A stretch of 64,000 nucleotides of DNA from Typhlomys cinereus. Lineage: Eukaryota; Chordata; Mammalia; Rodentia; Platacanthomyidae. The stretch covers positions 1,736,001 through 1,800,000 of the forward strand of contig JALPQD010000406.1 in assembly GCA_023101885.1 (NCBI GenBank), written 5' to 3'. The position numbers and the translations under genes are program-made. Below, in pieces: positions 1-11,356 of this stretch; position 1 is the stretch's first letter, and the number at the start of each line of letters is the position of its first letter. The notes beneath the pieces are model-generated. The model made no database searches and had not been told where the DNA came from. It saw nothing but the letters and a program-made list of their open reading frames with translations.

Positions 1-1196
1 ATCTTAAAGAAAAATTTGACATATATTTATGTAAGATTGATATGTATTCAAAAGTACATATGCACTGAAACATACATACATATACATAATTTTCATATTG
101 CTGTTAAACCTTTAAGATTTGTTTCATTAAAGGATGATGGTGATTATTAACTATGGTTTCTGATCTCTAAAACTGCATTGTCAGACTTCGTTCATTAAGT
201 ACTAATTATTAAGAGAACATTAGCATCAATGCTATAAACCTTTCAATGTAGTTCATTATGTAGTGTAGTATAAGTAGTTAAAACAAAAACATTTTAGGAG
301 GTAAAGAAACAATTAAAGACAATTCATTAGACCTTCATTTTGTGGATTCAATGGTACTAAAATACACATTCAAGCAGAAACACTTGATTTGCTGATATAT
401 CCAAAAGCATATGATAAATTTGAGAGGTAGAAAAGCTTATCTTAAGTTACTGTATTTTCATCAAGTCAACAGTTTTTACCAAAAGAGCTCTTAAATTTAA
501 TGAAAACCTAAAACAATAAAATACATTGCTATGTTTGTAAGATTTCTATATTATTTCTACTGAGATGACTTTAATGATAAAGATAAATTTCCTTACCATG
601 AACATTTTGGCTGTTTTATGAAGATTCAGTCATGAAGTGAATGAGTACTTTTTGCTTAAAACAGTAACAGAGAAAAGGAGAGATCCTAACTCATTCATTT
701 CTGAATCCCCCCAGATCATTCAAGAACCACCAATGTACTGTACTACAAGGGAGATGGTATCAAATCACATTATCAAATCACAAGCCTGACTGTCTCTATT
801 TGAGTACATAGAGTAACCAAAAAAGACTTCATGCGTTACTCCCTGAAAGTCATTTGGGGATCCTTAGGAAAGGGAAACAATAATAAATTTTAAAATAATT
901 TGTGATATCCTGTTTCTATCTATAGCCATCATCATTAAAACAAAATGCTGGTAAAGAATGCACACAGATACTCAGTTGGATTACTTACATTCTTTTCCTT
1001 GTCAACACATCCATCCAGCAATGATGAAATGTTGATTAAGGAAAACTGCAGCAATTCTTGCAGTGCAGAGTCAGTTCCACTAATTCAAATTATCAACACT
1101 TACAATGATAGGACAAATAAACCTGCTTTGTATATTCTGTCACCAAGCACAAAAGCATAATGACAAATGTTATCATAAGTAACAATCAATAATTAT
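1..1196. other. Unique AT-rich noncoding DNA
   Basis: No gene, RNA or clear repeat is visible. A 71-codon open frame at 945-1160 has no recognisable domain and looks like chance in AT-rich DNA. Confidence 0.6.
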
Positions 1197-1340
1197 TTCC
1201 TAAGTGCTTACCATAGGCCAGCCAATTATTCTTTTATTCTAATAACAATTTTACTACCTAATAATTAGGATTTGATGCACGACATGAGCTAACGGATTTA
1301 ATGCCTAAGGGTACAATCATATTAAGAAAGATTTGCACCA
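1197..1340 (-). repeat. MIR-like ancient SINE remnant
   Basis: Starting at cctaagtgcttaccatag the sequence follows the reverse complement of the mammal-wide MIR 3' half: a gcgcttactatgtgccag-like block, then stretches resembling tttaatcctcacaac and ggttaagtaacttgccc. It is heavily diverged and partly deleted. This is pattern recognition only; no alignment was run. Confidence 0.5.
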
Positions 1341-2149
1341 TCAGAATTATTTTCATTCCAAAAGTATTGATCCTTAACTGCTGCTGAAAGTTTCTTTTCT
1401 AATTTGTAGCACAAATTCAAAACTAGAATGTTGAAATGTCCCTAACATATGTCAAAGTTAAAAAATGTAAAATTCAGAAAAAAATGTGTATATGAAGAAA
1501 CAGACAGGTATCTATCCACTATAATGTAACTTTACTTCCCAATATGATTCATTTGATTCAGGGATTGGATAATGAGGAGACATAATCTACTGAGATACAA
1601 AGCACATGAGTTTGACCAAGATACAGACTATCCCTTGCTGCCCACGTATTCCAGTTCTACATTCTACCAAAAAATAAGAGTAAAAAACAAATGCAAAACC
1701 TTTATATCAATTATGCTATCTGTCTTCTCTGCTATTTTCTCTCATTTTCTGACTTTGTTGCATCATAAATATTATCACACTGAACAAGAAGGAAATGCAA
1801 ACTATCTTATTATTTTGTTGAAACATGAGTGTCAGTCTATCTTAATTAAAGAAATTATTTTTATTGAGACAAATGTTAGATATTTTCCAATTGAAAACAT
1901 CCATATTCAAAACAAATTGTATCCATTCTATACTGCCTCCCATTGTCAGGGAATAATACATGGCTGGCACTGTAAACTTGTCTAATTAGGAGTGGAAGGG
2001 GAGAACATAGACACTAAACAGCAACAGATGTCTTAGTGTTAACTGTAAATAATTGATAGTAAACTTCCATCTAAACATTACTTATTATACCCTTAGACAA
2101 GAAAATCTCTGATACACAACCAAGATGCACTCGATTTCAATGGAAAATT
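1341..2149. other. Unique AT-rich noncoding DNA with a chance open frame
   Basis: This stretch contains an open frame of 137 codons at 1572-1985 (+). The translation is rich in His, Ile, Leu and Tyr, resembles no family I recognise, and has no splice or promoter context. I treat it as non-coding. Confidence 0.55.
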
Positions 2150-2715
2150 AGGGAGATGGAAAACCATAACTGGTCAGAGTGCAAAGGGGTATCTTGCAAT
2201 GCTCAGTCATTATCAGGCCATAAAAGTCTTTCCTGTTACCAAGGCTCAAGGAACCTTGTGGAAGAAGGGGAGGTGACTCCAATCATGACAAGTCTCCTGC
2301 ATACAGGAACTCATTGCAATGAGGTCTATTACCACCAGATATACACAATACCTGACATATCAACATTCCTCTACGGTCCAGTGAGGATCCCAAGGAAACA
2401 ATTACACTCAGAGAGGATCTCTGGAGCAGGTGCTGGACAAATCACGGCTAGGTTCCTTATTTGTGAGTTTGCCTCCTAAGGGGTCACTTATACCACAGAA
2501 GCTACATCCTTTACCAGTATAGGCACCTAGAAAGAAGCCCTGTGATTCACACAAGCAGAGGGATATAAGGGCAGAAAAGACATGGCTGGATTCATTAAGG
2601 GAGGAGGTTGGAAAGAGGGATGGTAGTGGGAGGAATGAGGAATGGGCAAAGATTATTCATTTTGTTTATAAAAATTATTAATAAAATGTTTCAAAATTAG
2701 TAAATTATTAAATAA
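2150..2715 (+). mobile_element. Old L1 3' UTR fragment
   Basis: The order of landmarks resembles the 3' UTR of old rodent L1 (Lx-like) families: an accaaggctcaaggaacctt block, a gaggaagaaggggagg purine run, a cagagaggatctctggagca block, a final purine-rich part near 2600-2640, and an end gattattcattttgtttata followed by an A/T-rich tail with an aataaa signal. Sense is plus. The 5' end is truncated and no ORF2 sequence was recognised upstream. No target duplication was found. Confidence 0.55.
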
Positions 2716-3440
2716 TAAAAAGTAAACATATAAAATAAGAACACTTTGATAATACATGTGCATAGAAAACCAGTTTTCTATAAGTAGTTTGTTATAATTA
2801 ATGACAACTTTGAAAAGACTCCAAACTTGAAAATATTGATATAAATGCAAAGCTTAAATACAGATAAAAATGGACCGTGAGAATACTACAATTGTGCAAG
2901 GAAGAGTTTACATTTCCTAAATTAAGAAAGAACACCAGAAAAGGAGAAAAGAAAGATTTGTGAAGTATTTAAGAAACAAACAGACAAACTTTGATTCCTG
3001 GTAGAATGTAGAAGCTGAACAAAAGGGAGAAATTAGAGATGCCTTAAAGACTAATCCATTAAATCTTTCTTTGCGTGAAATTTATCAGAGAGAGTTGTGT
3101 AATTTGTGGAACAGAGTAAAAAACACTAAGACTTCAGAGGGGTACAGCAAAACATTAAAACATTTACAAGATTCTACTGTACATAGAACCTTAGAAGACT
3201 GCTTGGAAGAATAAAGATGGAAAATGTCCATAGAACAATCCCCTGGTTTGATACACTGGGAAACAAGCAAGTGATAGAGAATGATGTTAAGAGGAAAAAC
3301 CAAATAAAATTTTGAGCAAATTTATATTGTACAAAATGCTATAAATAAGAATTGAATCACTTGTCAGACATCCTTTTCTGTAAATATCTGACCTTTTGCA
3401 TCTGTGATTTTTCTGCTCATAACAACAACCACAACATGCA
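2716..3440. other. Unique AT-rich noncoding DNA
   Basis: No gene or recognisable repeat is seen. Short open frames on the minus strand (60-72 codons) have no domain support. Confidence 0.5.
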
Positions 3441-4080
3441 CCTTCCCCCCATTTCTCTGGTCCCAGTATGGGCAAGAAAATCTTTCCATTTGCTTGTCTT
3501 CACTGTAACTGTGCTCAGTGTTTTAGTCACAGGGAAACTTTGAGAATTGCAAGAAGTGGAGAAAGCAGCAGGAGACTCAGAGGGTGTCGCTGTACTGCCT
3601 TATTATGTAGCCCTGAGTCCCCTAAAACTTCCTGTTTTCTAGTGGAGGTGAGATTTTGCTCTTCACAAATCACAAGGCTCCCAGCTTCAAGAAGAGACTC
3701 ATCTCCCATTGGGGCTAGGATGGAAACACTCTCCTCACTCACTGGGGTCTACACTACATCCTATTGGTAGGCTATCTGTCTGGCTCAGGCTACACAAGGT
3801 AGGTGGGAAAACTCAGAGAAGTTTGACGTGAAGCAACCTACCAAGGGTTGGGGGGGGGCTGACTGTTTCTTCTTCTGACGCTAAAGGGAATGTCAAAGTA
3901 CATTTCATTTCCTTCAATGGGAGGTCCCGCTGCCCTATGGGGAAAAGAGACAGCTTGCAAAATACACAGCCCTGCTCTCCATTTCATGAAGCTATAGGCA
4001 GTAGCAGCAGGGTTGGAGAGCCCAGGAGATCAGGCACTTCCTGACTGTGGAATACAACTCTAGTTAACTGAGATTAGAAC
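3441..4080. other. GC-richer patch of unknown origin
   Basis: Base composition rises clearly above the surrounding AT-rich DNA. The stretch has overlapping open frames of 63-100 codons on both strands, a run of nine G near 3850, and blocks such as ctcccattggggctagg and gagcccaggagatcagg. None of the translated frames looks like a known protein. It may be an old LTR, a decayed processed copy or a regulatory block; I cannot decide from sequence alone. Confidence 0.35.
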
Positions 4081-6870
4081 ACAATAGAGTATTACACTTC
4101 TAATCTGATAACTGAAATTGTGAAGGAATAAGATGGATTCTCATAATTGTTTAAAGAGCCAAATTAAAAGTGAAAGTTGTTTCTGTCACTACTATAAGTG
4201 AAACTATGTTCCTTCAGTGCCAATAGAAAGACAATATTCTAGTTCCTCAAAGAACACACTAAAAGAGAATCATAAAAGATAAATCATGAAGGCATGAATA
4301 AGAATGTCACATAAAAGAACAAATTGAGCTAGCATACTAAAATATGGCAAATATAGGCAATTTAAATTAACCCCTTACAGATGCTTTGGGTGGAGTTTTC
4401 TATCTAAAAACTGTCACCTAAAACAAACAAAAAATGATATAGAAAGAAAATGCGGGAACAGCTACAAAATGAGCATAGCTGTAGCATGAGACACTGGCAG
4501 TGGGAAGCAGGAAGCCTTTCATTTATAGTAAATTAATATGGAAACCCCTTGAGGTAACATGATGCTTTCCTTTTCCTTAGATGTTAAGGTAGAATATTTG
4601 CTTAAGATTTATTGAGTACACATTCACAAAGATGGGTTTCTAAGACATGAAATTTCAGGAGCACTTGGGCAATTTTATTCTGTGTGAAATACCGACATAA
4701 TGAACAATGAACCAAAGACATCCTCATCATTCCAATTGATCTCTCAGCAACATCTTCGCTCCCCATAATCTGTGCTCCACTTCAGGGAGTCTAGTTGTCC
4801 TTGGCATCTATATTTCATAGTAACATAGGCACCTTGCAAGTTCAGAACCAGAACAAATGGACTGAGATTCATCAAATACATTTTACTTTTCATTTTACAG
4901 GTACATGAAAAGAAAGAACATTTTGCCCCCTGGCTCAATTCTTCTAACTCTTTTCTTTTTGGATCTCCCAATGACTTAAAAGAAGAATATTCTCTGGGAA
5001 AATTGAATAAGGTTTGTAATCTATAAAGTTCTTTCATGTCAAGAGATAAAACAGCAAAAAATTATTTAACAAAATAAACAAAGGCCAGTAAAAATGATAG
5101 CAACTTTGGACATCCCCTGCCGATAATATCTCTTTGCTTATGCTAAGAGCAAGAATGTCACCAACTTCATGTGCCAATCACATACAATGTACACAATGCT
5201 TTGTTATGCTAATAATTTTGTCTCCACAGGATGATGTACATATCTTTCAAAAGCAGATCAGCTAATGTTAATTATCCCAAACAAGCACTGGTTCAATAGA
5301 ACTTTCATCACTTCAGTAAGGACACGGACATGGTCTCTGGTGTGTGACACAGTCATGAGTCTCCTGGGCCTTATTTGGCAGATGAAATATGGGAAGGGCA
5401 AATGAGGAAATGTACTTGTGATTTCCTAGATTAAAATTTACACACAGAGAGCCACATGTATCTGGAGATCCAGCTGTGTTCTGACAGCAAGTAGTCTAAT
5501 AGGTGCACAACAAAAATTGCAAGAGTGCCTTGGACCCAGAGAAGCTGAGGTTTAGTGCAGATGACAATAAATAGGGAAAGGAACCCAAAAGTAATCTTGG
5601 AATATAATAGGATTGTTATGAACTAATCCGATAGGTTTATGATTGAAGAGAGATGAAAGAGCACAGGAAGCATGAGTTTGTTAGACTTAAACCTGAGGGA
5701 TAGCATGCTTCAACAAAGGAATGGCTCAGGACAAGACTTGGTGATTGGCGACAAGCAAGAGCAGGCATTGAACATTTTGGATTTTTCATGAAACTGATAG
5801 AAACATGTGACTGAAGTAGAGGAAAGAAACTAATTAAAGTGCAAGACATGGTATTTGCTCTCTGTCAAACTTGAGTATTAAATGTCTTAAGTAACTTTAA
5901 AATGTTTAAAAATGTGTTTTATAGCTTAAAGGGAGGAGAGCACTATTGCTTTTGTAATTTTAAGTTTACATTTTATGGCTTTATGCAGAATGAACCAGTG
6001 ATATAAGTGCAAGGAAGAGATGGCAGAAAGCTAATGCAGATGATTAGCTTGGTATGTTCCTGACCTTTGAAGGGAAAAAAGTAGAATAGTGAAAGTATAC
6101 CATGACAAATTTATGGTAATCATAGGAGAGAACTGAATTTAACCCATTAAATATAATTATAAAATTGAAGGCATTGTCGTTTTTACAGAAGAATCCTCTA
6201 CATACAAATATTAAGTAAATGGCTTGCATTGCCTAGTAAGATCACTTTAAACAAACCAAGAATTTGCACTGTACTTTGAAAGGAAGGACCTGCTCTTTAT
6301 TTTCAAACCTATGACACATAGTTCTCTGGGTGTCTGATATATTGCAGGTACAGAAAACAGGGTTTTTCAGTTAGAATGAAACAGTGCTTTGATGAATATT
6401 AGTTCACATTGATTGGCAGTTTGCTCACCATTATTATCAGAACTAAAAAAATCCCAAAATCATGGAATCTGGTCTAGATAAATTAGAAAAATACATAGAA
6501 GGAAAAGAATGAAAATAAGTCATACATCTGGATCTGGAAACATCATCTAGGAAAACAGGAATCTTCAAAAGAAGGAAGAGACACAAAGGAAAAGTTCTGC
6601 TGAAGATGCTTTTGACATAGCATAGCATAGAAATTCTCCAGGGCATAAATGTATCCCAAATTTCTATCTCTAGATAGCTGCTGACACCTGTGCACTTGAG
6701 AGTGGTTTTCTGTGCATGTCAAAAATCTTTTAGCACTCCCATTATGGTCCTCATTAATTAAAAAATATGCCAGGTAACTTTAGGACAATATTGCTTAATA
6801 TCAAAGTTATATCAAAGGTCCAGAAAAATAGTAATATTGGTCAAAAGAATGTAAGATTAAATGAGTATTT
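4081..6870. other. Unique AT-rich noncoding DNA
   Basis: About 2.8 kb without recognisable genes or clear young repeats. Open frames such as the 97-codon minus frame at 4744-5037 carry no domain and are taken as chance. Confidence 0.5.
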
Positions 6871-6886
6871 AAAATAATTTTAAATT

Positions 6887-7171
6887 GGGCTGGAGAGGTG
6901 GCTCAGGGGTTAAGCCTCTGCCTTGCAGGCGGAAGGTCCTGAGTGACGATCCCAGATCCCACGTTTAGACGCCAGGCGGTGCGGGCTGCGCTTCTGGCCC
7001 TGGTAGGGCGGAGCCTGTGAATCTCGGGACAGAGTAAACAAGGAGGAGGTGGAGGTGTCCATGGTGGTTCCTGAATTCATCCGTGGTTCTACACACACAC
7101 ACACACACAAGCGTGCGCGCACATACATATGCACACACACACAATTGAATAAATAATAATAAAAATATTAA
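6887..7171 (+). mobile_element. Full-length tRNA-derived SINE, young subfamily
   Basis: The head reads gggctggagaggtggctcag, with the Pol III A box in tggctcaggggttaag and a B-box region near 6940-6955 that is slightly damaged (gagtgacgatcc instead of gagttcagatcc). A GC-rich body follows, then an internal AC tract (7087-7143) and the tail caattgaataaataat. A perfect 16-bp target-site duplication, aaaataattttaaatt, flanks it at 6871-6886 and 7172-7187, and the left copy is preceded by TTT, so the site fits L1 endonuclease (TT/AAAA). An intact duplication and a nearly complete body indicate fairly recent insertion. Confidence 0.93.
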
Positions 7172-7187
7172 AAAATAATTTTAAATT

Positions 7188-8289
7188 ATACTTAGATGTA
7201 TAAACTTGTACCTATGTGACTATTTTATATACATACATAAATGTCTTAGATGTTTTAAAGGTTAAGAAATGCAGCTAAGTTCAGAATTACTGTACCTTAA
7301 AATTGATATAAAATGTAGCTTAGAAGAAGCAATACCAATCCTAGCATATAGGAACAATGGATAGAGTAGGACCTCTTAAATGAGAAACATTTAAGATTGA
7401 CATGGATCATGTAAATCCTGAGCTAGTTCATTAAATGGATTCATATAAATCTTTAAAGTCTGACTATGTAAAGAGTTTAAAAATTCTATCAATGATAAAT
7501 TGCAGTTCATTATTAAAGATTACAGGGAGATATTGACAAATGGATCCATAACCTGTAATACTGACTCAAAGGTCAATTGCTTAGTTTCTAGCAGTCTATG
7601 AGGCAATACCACATGAAATCTCTGGCCTCATAATTTTGTAGCTCCAATTCTTATGATTTTGTTGACCATTCTTAATTATATTTACATAATTTCAAATGGC
7701 ATACTTGGTTGTGTATGACTATAACAATGGTGGATGTTTTGAACTAAATTGTTTTATTGCAACTTTCCCACTAAGTTGTCTTTTCTTATTTTACTATAGC
7801 TGGACATTTTTGTGCATCTAAGGCTTCTATTTTTTAGGGCACTGCAGTTAGATTTGGTCATTTGGTTGACTTCACAGGAATTATTCTTCTAGAGATTTTA
7901 ATGGCCATTCCTTATTCCTATTCTACATGGAAACTAGAGACATCAGTTGAAGATGACATGACTGTCTGGTCTTTAGACCTTTGGTTGACTTCCCAGGTCA
8001 CATAGACATTTTGACCTGAAATAGTTTGAACTATTATTTGAAATATATTTTGTATTCCTCAGAGTTCATTGTCTTATTAGCTACTAACTTACTTTCAGAC
8101 ATCTTGATAAAGACTGCCTCTGGATTAACTGCAATAGTAACTAACATACCTGTAAGAATTAAAGATCAGGTTTACTTAAATAGCTAATATGGGTTTTTTA
8201 TACTCATTTGCTAATTAATCAAGGTTATTATAAATATCCTTGGAATATCTCAATTATGGATAACAGAGATTTTTTCAAGCATAGAGTGT
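7188..8289. other. AT-rich noncoding DNA with a repeated 18-mer
   Basis: No gene is seen. The 18-mer tttggttgacttcacagg at 7861-7878 recurs with one change at 7980-7997. This may be an internal duplication of an unidentified old repeat spanning roughly 7.6-8.1 kb. Confidence 0.45.
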
Positions 8290-8339
8290 CTCTATGTGTG
8301 TATGCTTTTTGTGTATATGTGTGAATGGCCAAATATTCA

Positions 8340-8665
8340 AGGCTTAATAACTATCTTATAGCTACCTTAGACTATGAGGCCCAGGTGGATGGAGTGAGGT
8401 CCTTAGTAGCATGTTTCGAAGTGGTATTGGGGCAACAGTTCCTTCTATTCAATCACTTTTTTTCTTCTGCATTTTGACCACAATGAGGTGAACAAACCTC
8501 TTTCACCAAATATTCCTGTCAAGCTATACAATTTCCATAAGTTGAAAGCTTTAGAGCCAAACAATCCTAGACTGAAACCTTTATACCTGTGAGCCAAAAT
8601 AAGCCAATCCTCCTTTTAAGCTGGTTATTTTAGATATTTTGTCAAAGATGACAAATAAAACTTAT
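8340..8665 (+). mobile_element. Possible degraded MaLR-type LTR
   Basis: The last part, ctgtgagccaaaataagcc followed by cctccttttaagctggtt and ttttgtcaaagatgac, resembles the 3' end of ERVL-MaLR long terminal repeats and parallels the better LTR at 9071-9430. The 5' part is too diverged to place, and no terminal TG...CA pair or target duplication was found. Boundaries are approximate. Confidence 0.4.
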
Positions 8666-9070
8666 ATAATGTACATGAGTAGAATATTTTCTTATTCATG
8701 AAAACAGAGAAACTTTATTAATATTATGAAGAGAAAATACCCCAAAGGAATTATTTAATGTTTACATCTGCATTAGGCAACATTAACCATCTCAATGCCA
8801 ATGAACAAAAATTATTATTTTGTAGTTGAAATAGTTAAGAAATCTATTACATGACCCCTCACTGAATTTTGACACATCATAATAGAGAAAGGAGCTATAA
8901 TATTAGTTATTGATAAACTTAAGTGGATGAAGAAAAGCATAAATTTCGTGCTTCAAATGAGATATAAATTTACAATTTGATTAAGTATTTCTTAAACATT
9001 AAAAGGTAATATTGGCATTCATATACCAAAAAGTATCTTTCAAAATAATGATTATCTCTAAGATACATAT

Positions 9071-9430
9071 TGTCATGGTTTAAAATGTATCTCTCTCATG
9101 GTCTTATGTGTTTGGGAAGGTCATGGCACCTTTAGGAAGTGGAGTCTTGCTGGAGGAAAGCAGTCACAGGGGATGGGCCTTGAGGTGGATTAGTCCCATT
9201 CTAGTTCCAGAAGAAGTCTGCTTTTCCAGCAAGCAGTCTTACAGCTCTCAACCTCCAAGATGTTTTCAGTGACTTAGCCTCCAGCTTACTGCCAGCCATG
9301 CCATGCTGCCTCTGCCATGAGAAGACTATATTTCCCCTTTGGAACCATAAGCTGAATAATTCTCCCTTTCTCTTATAAGTTGCTTGACTTTGGGTGCTTG
9401 CTCACAGCAACAGAAAGAGTAATGTTTGCA
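9071..9430 (+). mobile_element. Solo LTR of ERVL-MaLR type
   Basis: The element starts tgtcatggtttaaaatg, runs through a block like ttaggaagtggagtcttgct and an agccatgccatgctgcctct region, and ends with cacagcaacagaaagag and gtttgca. The layout (TG start, promoter-like middle, ..agccaaataa../..agcaacagaaa.. end) matches MaLR LTRs such as the MST/MLT group. It begins TG, ends CA, and is bounded by a 5-bp duplication, catat, at 9066-9070 and 9431-9435, the size expected for ERVL-type integrases. No internal retroviral sequence is present, so it is a solo LTR left by recombination. Confidence 0.78.
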
Positions 9431-9549
9431 CATATCTTGAAATATATTTCTTTTATATTTACAAAACATGGATTAACAATTCTTTAAGTTAGTAAATAAA
9501 ATATTTGCCTAGTACTCTCAGAAAATTTTAAGAAATGTAATGGACACAT

Positions 9550-9690
9550 ATTATGAATCAGGTACCATATACATCAGAATTTGAAGTAAATGTACACTTA
9601 AATCACTTCTCAAATTAGTAAAACTGCCTAAAATTTGTATGCATACATTGATGTGTGTGTGCAAACATAGCCATTGTAATATTCTGGGTA
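9550..9690 (+). repeat. Dispersed duplicate block A
   Basis: The part with ctcaaattag and tatgcatacattgatg, then tgtgtgcaaaca, recurs at 11305-11356 with a small deletion. See the companion block B at 10238-10353 and the combined copy at 11180-11356. Confidence 0.6.
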
Positions 9691-10237
9691 TAACCTGCAT
9701 ACATAGGTAAATAAAGACATAATAAATACATACTAAAGTGGAAAATAAACTTAAAATTCATTATGTGCTAAGAGGAGCACAATATATGTAAATATGTAGC
9801 ACAAAGGATTAAGGATATAATGAGAGTCAAATGATGTCTTTGGAAAGAGAAGATGTGAAGCTTTAAAGCAAAAAGATGCTATTGAGATTGGATTACCATA
9901 ACCAAGGAATTCCCAGTGATGACAGAATTTGCTGATTCTAGTTGTCAAATATAATCAATAAATCCAATCATTTTATTCCTGTGAACTTATTCCCAACTTT
10001 TTGATTACAAATTCCTTTGAAGAGTTTCAACAAATGGTGGAAGGAGAAATTACAATTACTACTTGATGTTACAACTGAGGTTATGTCCTGATAATACCAT
10101 AGTACACAAAAAGTATGATATGTTAGAAATGCACTCAGAACCTCAAAATATTTATCCTATAAAGCTTCATAGTTTACCAACATCATGTACTGTGTAAATA
10201 GCTGGGTGCCCTGGTAAAATTTTAGCTAATTGAGAAA

Positions 10238-10353
10238 TACTGCTCTTTACTTCTGCCCATTACTGCAAAAGAGATAAAAACATCACACATTGCTAGTTGG
10301 GAGGAAAAGTCATTGTTTAAAAATTTAAATGTTCCTATTGAACATGTATCAGT
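10238..10353 (+). repeat. Dispersed duplicate block B, first copy
   Basis: Sequence from tactgctctttacttctgcc to gaacatgtatcag recurs at about 11175-11293. Shared landmarks include cacacattgctagt, gaggaaaagtca and tttaaatgttcc. Divergence is moderate, with small indels, so the duplication is not recent. Confidence 0.7.
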
Positions 10354-10730
10354 TTTGCACGATTTTGAAGAAAAAAGTTGCAAATCAAAGTAGTGTAAGA
10401 TGAGGATTGCTGCTATATAGTGAAATGAAAGGGAGGGTTATGAAGTCCTCATTGTGGAAAGTGAAAGAGTTCACAGGATAGCTGCATCATTATCTAGATT
10501 GACTATAATAGAAGGCAAGTGGAAGGCTCTAGAAACTCATTCTCTGCTTCCAAGTATTCTTTGTCAAATTGTCTATGCTCTGAATTTAGTTTTATAGTAC
10601 ATCATAATAATTCATTTTTTTCAGAAGTTAATCTGAACTTAGGTTTTCTGTTTCCTGAAATAGAACATAGACAAGGTTTTCATTATCCATTCAAACATAT
10701 AAATAATTCAATATAACAAACAGACATAGA

Positions 10731-10733
<3 letters not shown>

Positions 10734-10780
<47 letters not shown>
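10734..10780. repeat. (GT)n microsatellite
   Basis: An uninterrupted GT array of about 47 bp. It is not attached to a recognisable SINE tail. Alternating purine-pyrimidine DNA of this kind is prone to slippage and Z-form. Confidence 0.95.
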
Positions 10781-10783
<3 letters not shown>

Positions 10784-11174
10784 ACCAGATATCTTTGCTC
10801 ATTATTCTCATTTTATTTCAGGGACTTTTGGTATTAAAGTTAATGGTGATTAAAACAATGAGCCAGAAAACAAGGATCTTGTGACTCAGAACAGAGTCAG
10901 GTTACTGTAGTTCGTTTAGGTCACAGCCATTAACTTTCATATGTAAAATGTCCATGTGCATTATGTGAAATGTTCTATTCCCAACCTTGAGACAATCGGA
11001 GCTCATTAAGTTATACTTCCATTTTGTTGAAGGTTTCATCATACTGAGAAAGTGACAACAATTATTTTAGCATTAGATAATTTTAAAATTGAGTTTAAAA
11101 TGTCTTGTTTTCAAGGAAAAAGAAAAAAGTAAAGAAAGTAGAACTACAAAAAATAGAACTACAGATATTCTATA

Positions 11175-11356
11175 TCCTCTACTCCTGCCCAGTATTGAAA
11201 TAAGAGATCAAAACACCACACATTGCTAGTCAGGAGGAAAAGTCAATGTTTAAAAAATTTAAATGTTCCTTTTCTATTGAACATGTATCAGGTAACATGT
11301 AATTACTCAAATTACCTAAGATGTTTATGCATACATTGATGCATGTGTGCAAACAG
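11175..11356 (+). repeat. Dispersed duplicate combining blocks B and A
   Basis: Block B (11175-11293) is followed directly by a shortened block A (11305-11356, tatgcatacattgatg then tgtgtgcaaaca). In the first occurrence A precedes B and they lie about 550 bp apart, so order and spacing differ. Confidence 0.65.

Noticed and set aside
1572..1985. 137-codon open frame on the plus strand
   Set aside because: No recognisable domain, composition follows local AT-rich bias, and no promoter, splice or codon-use support. An ORF of this size is not surprising in 64 kb on two strands.
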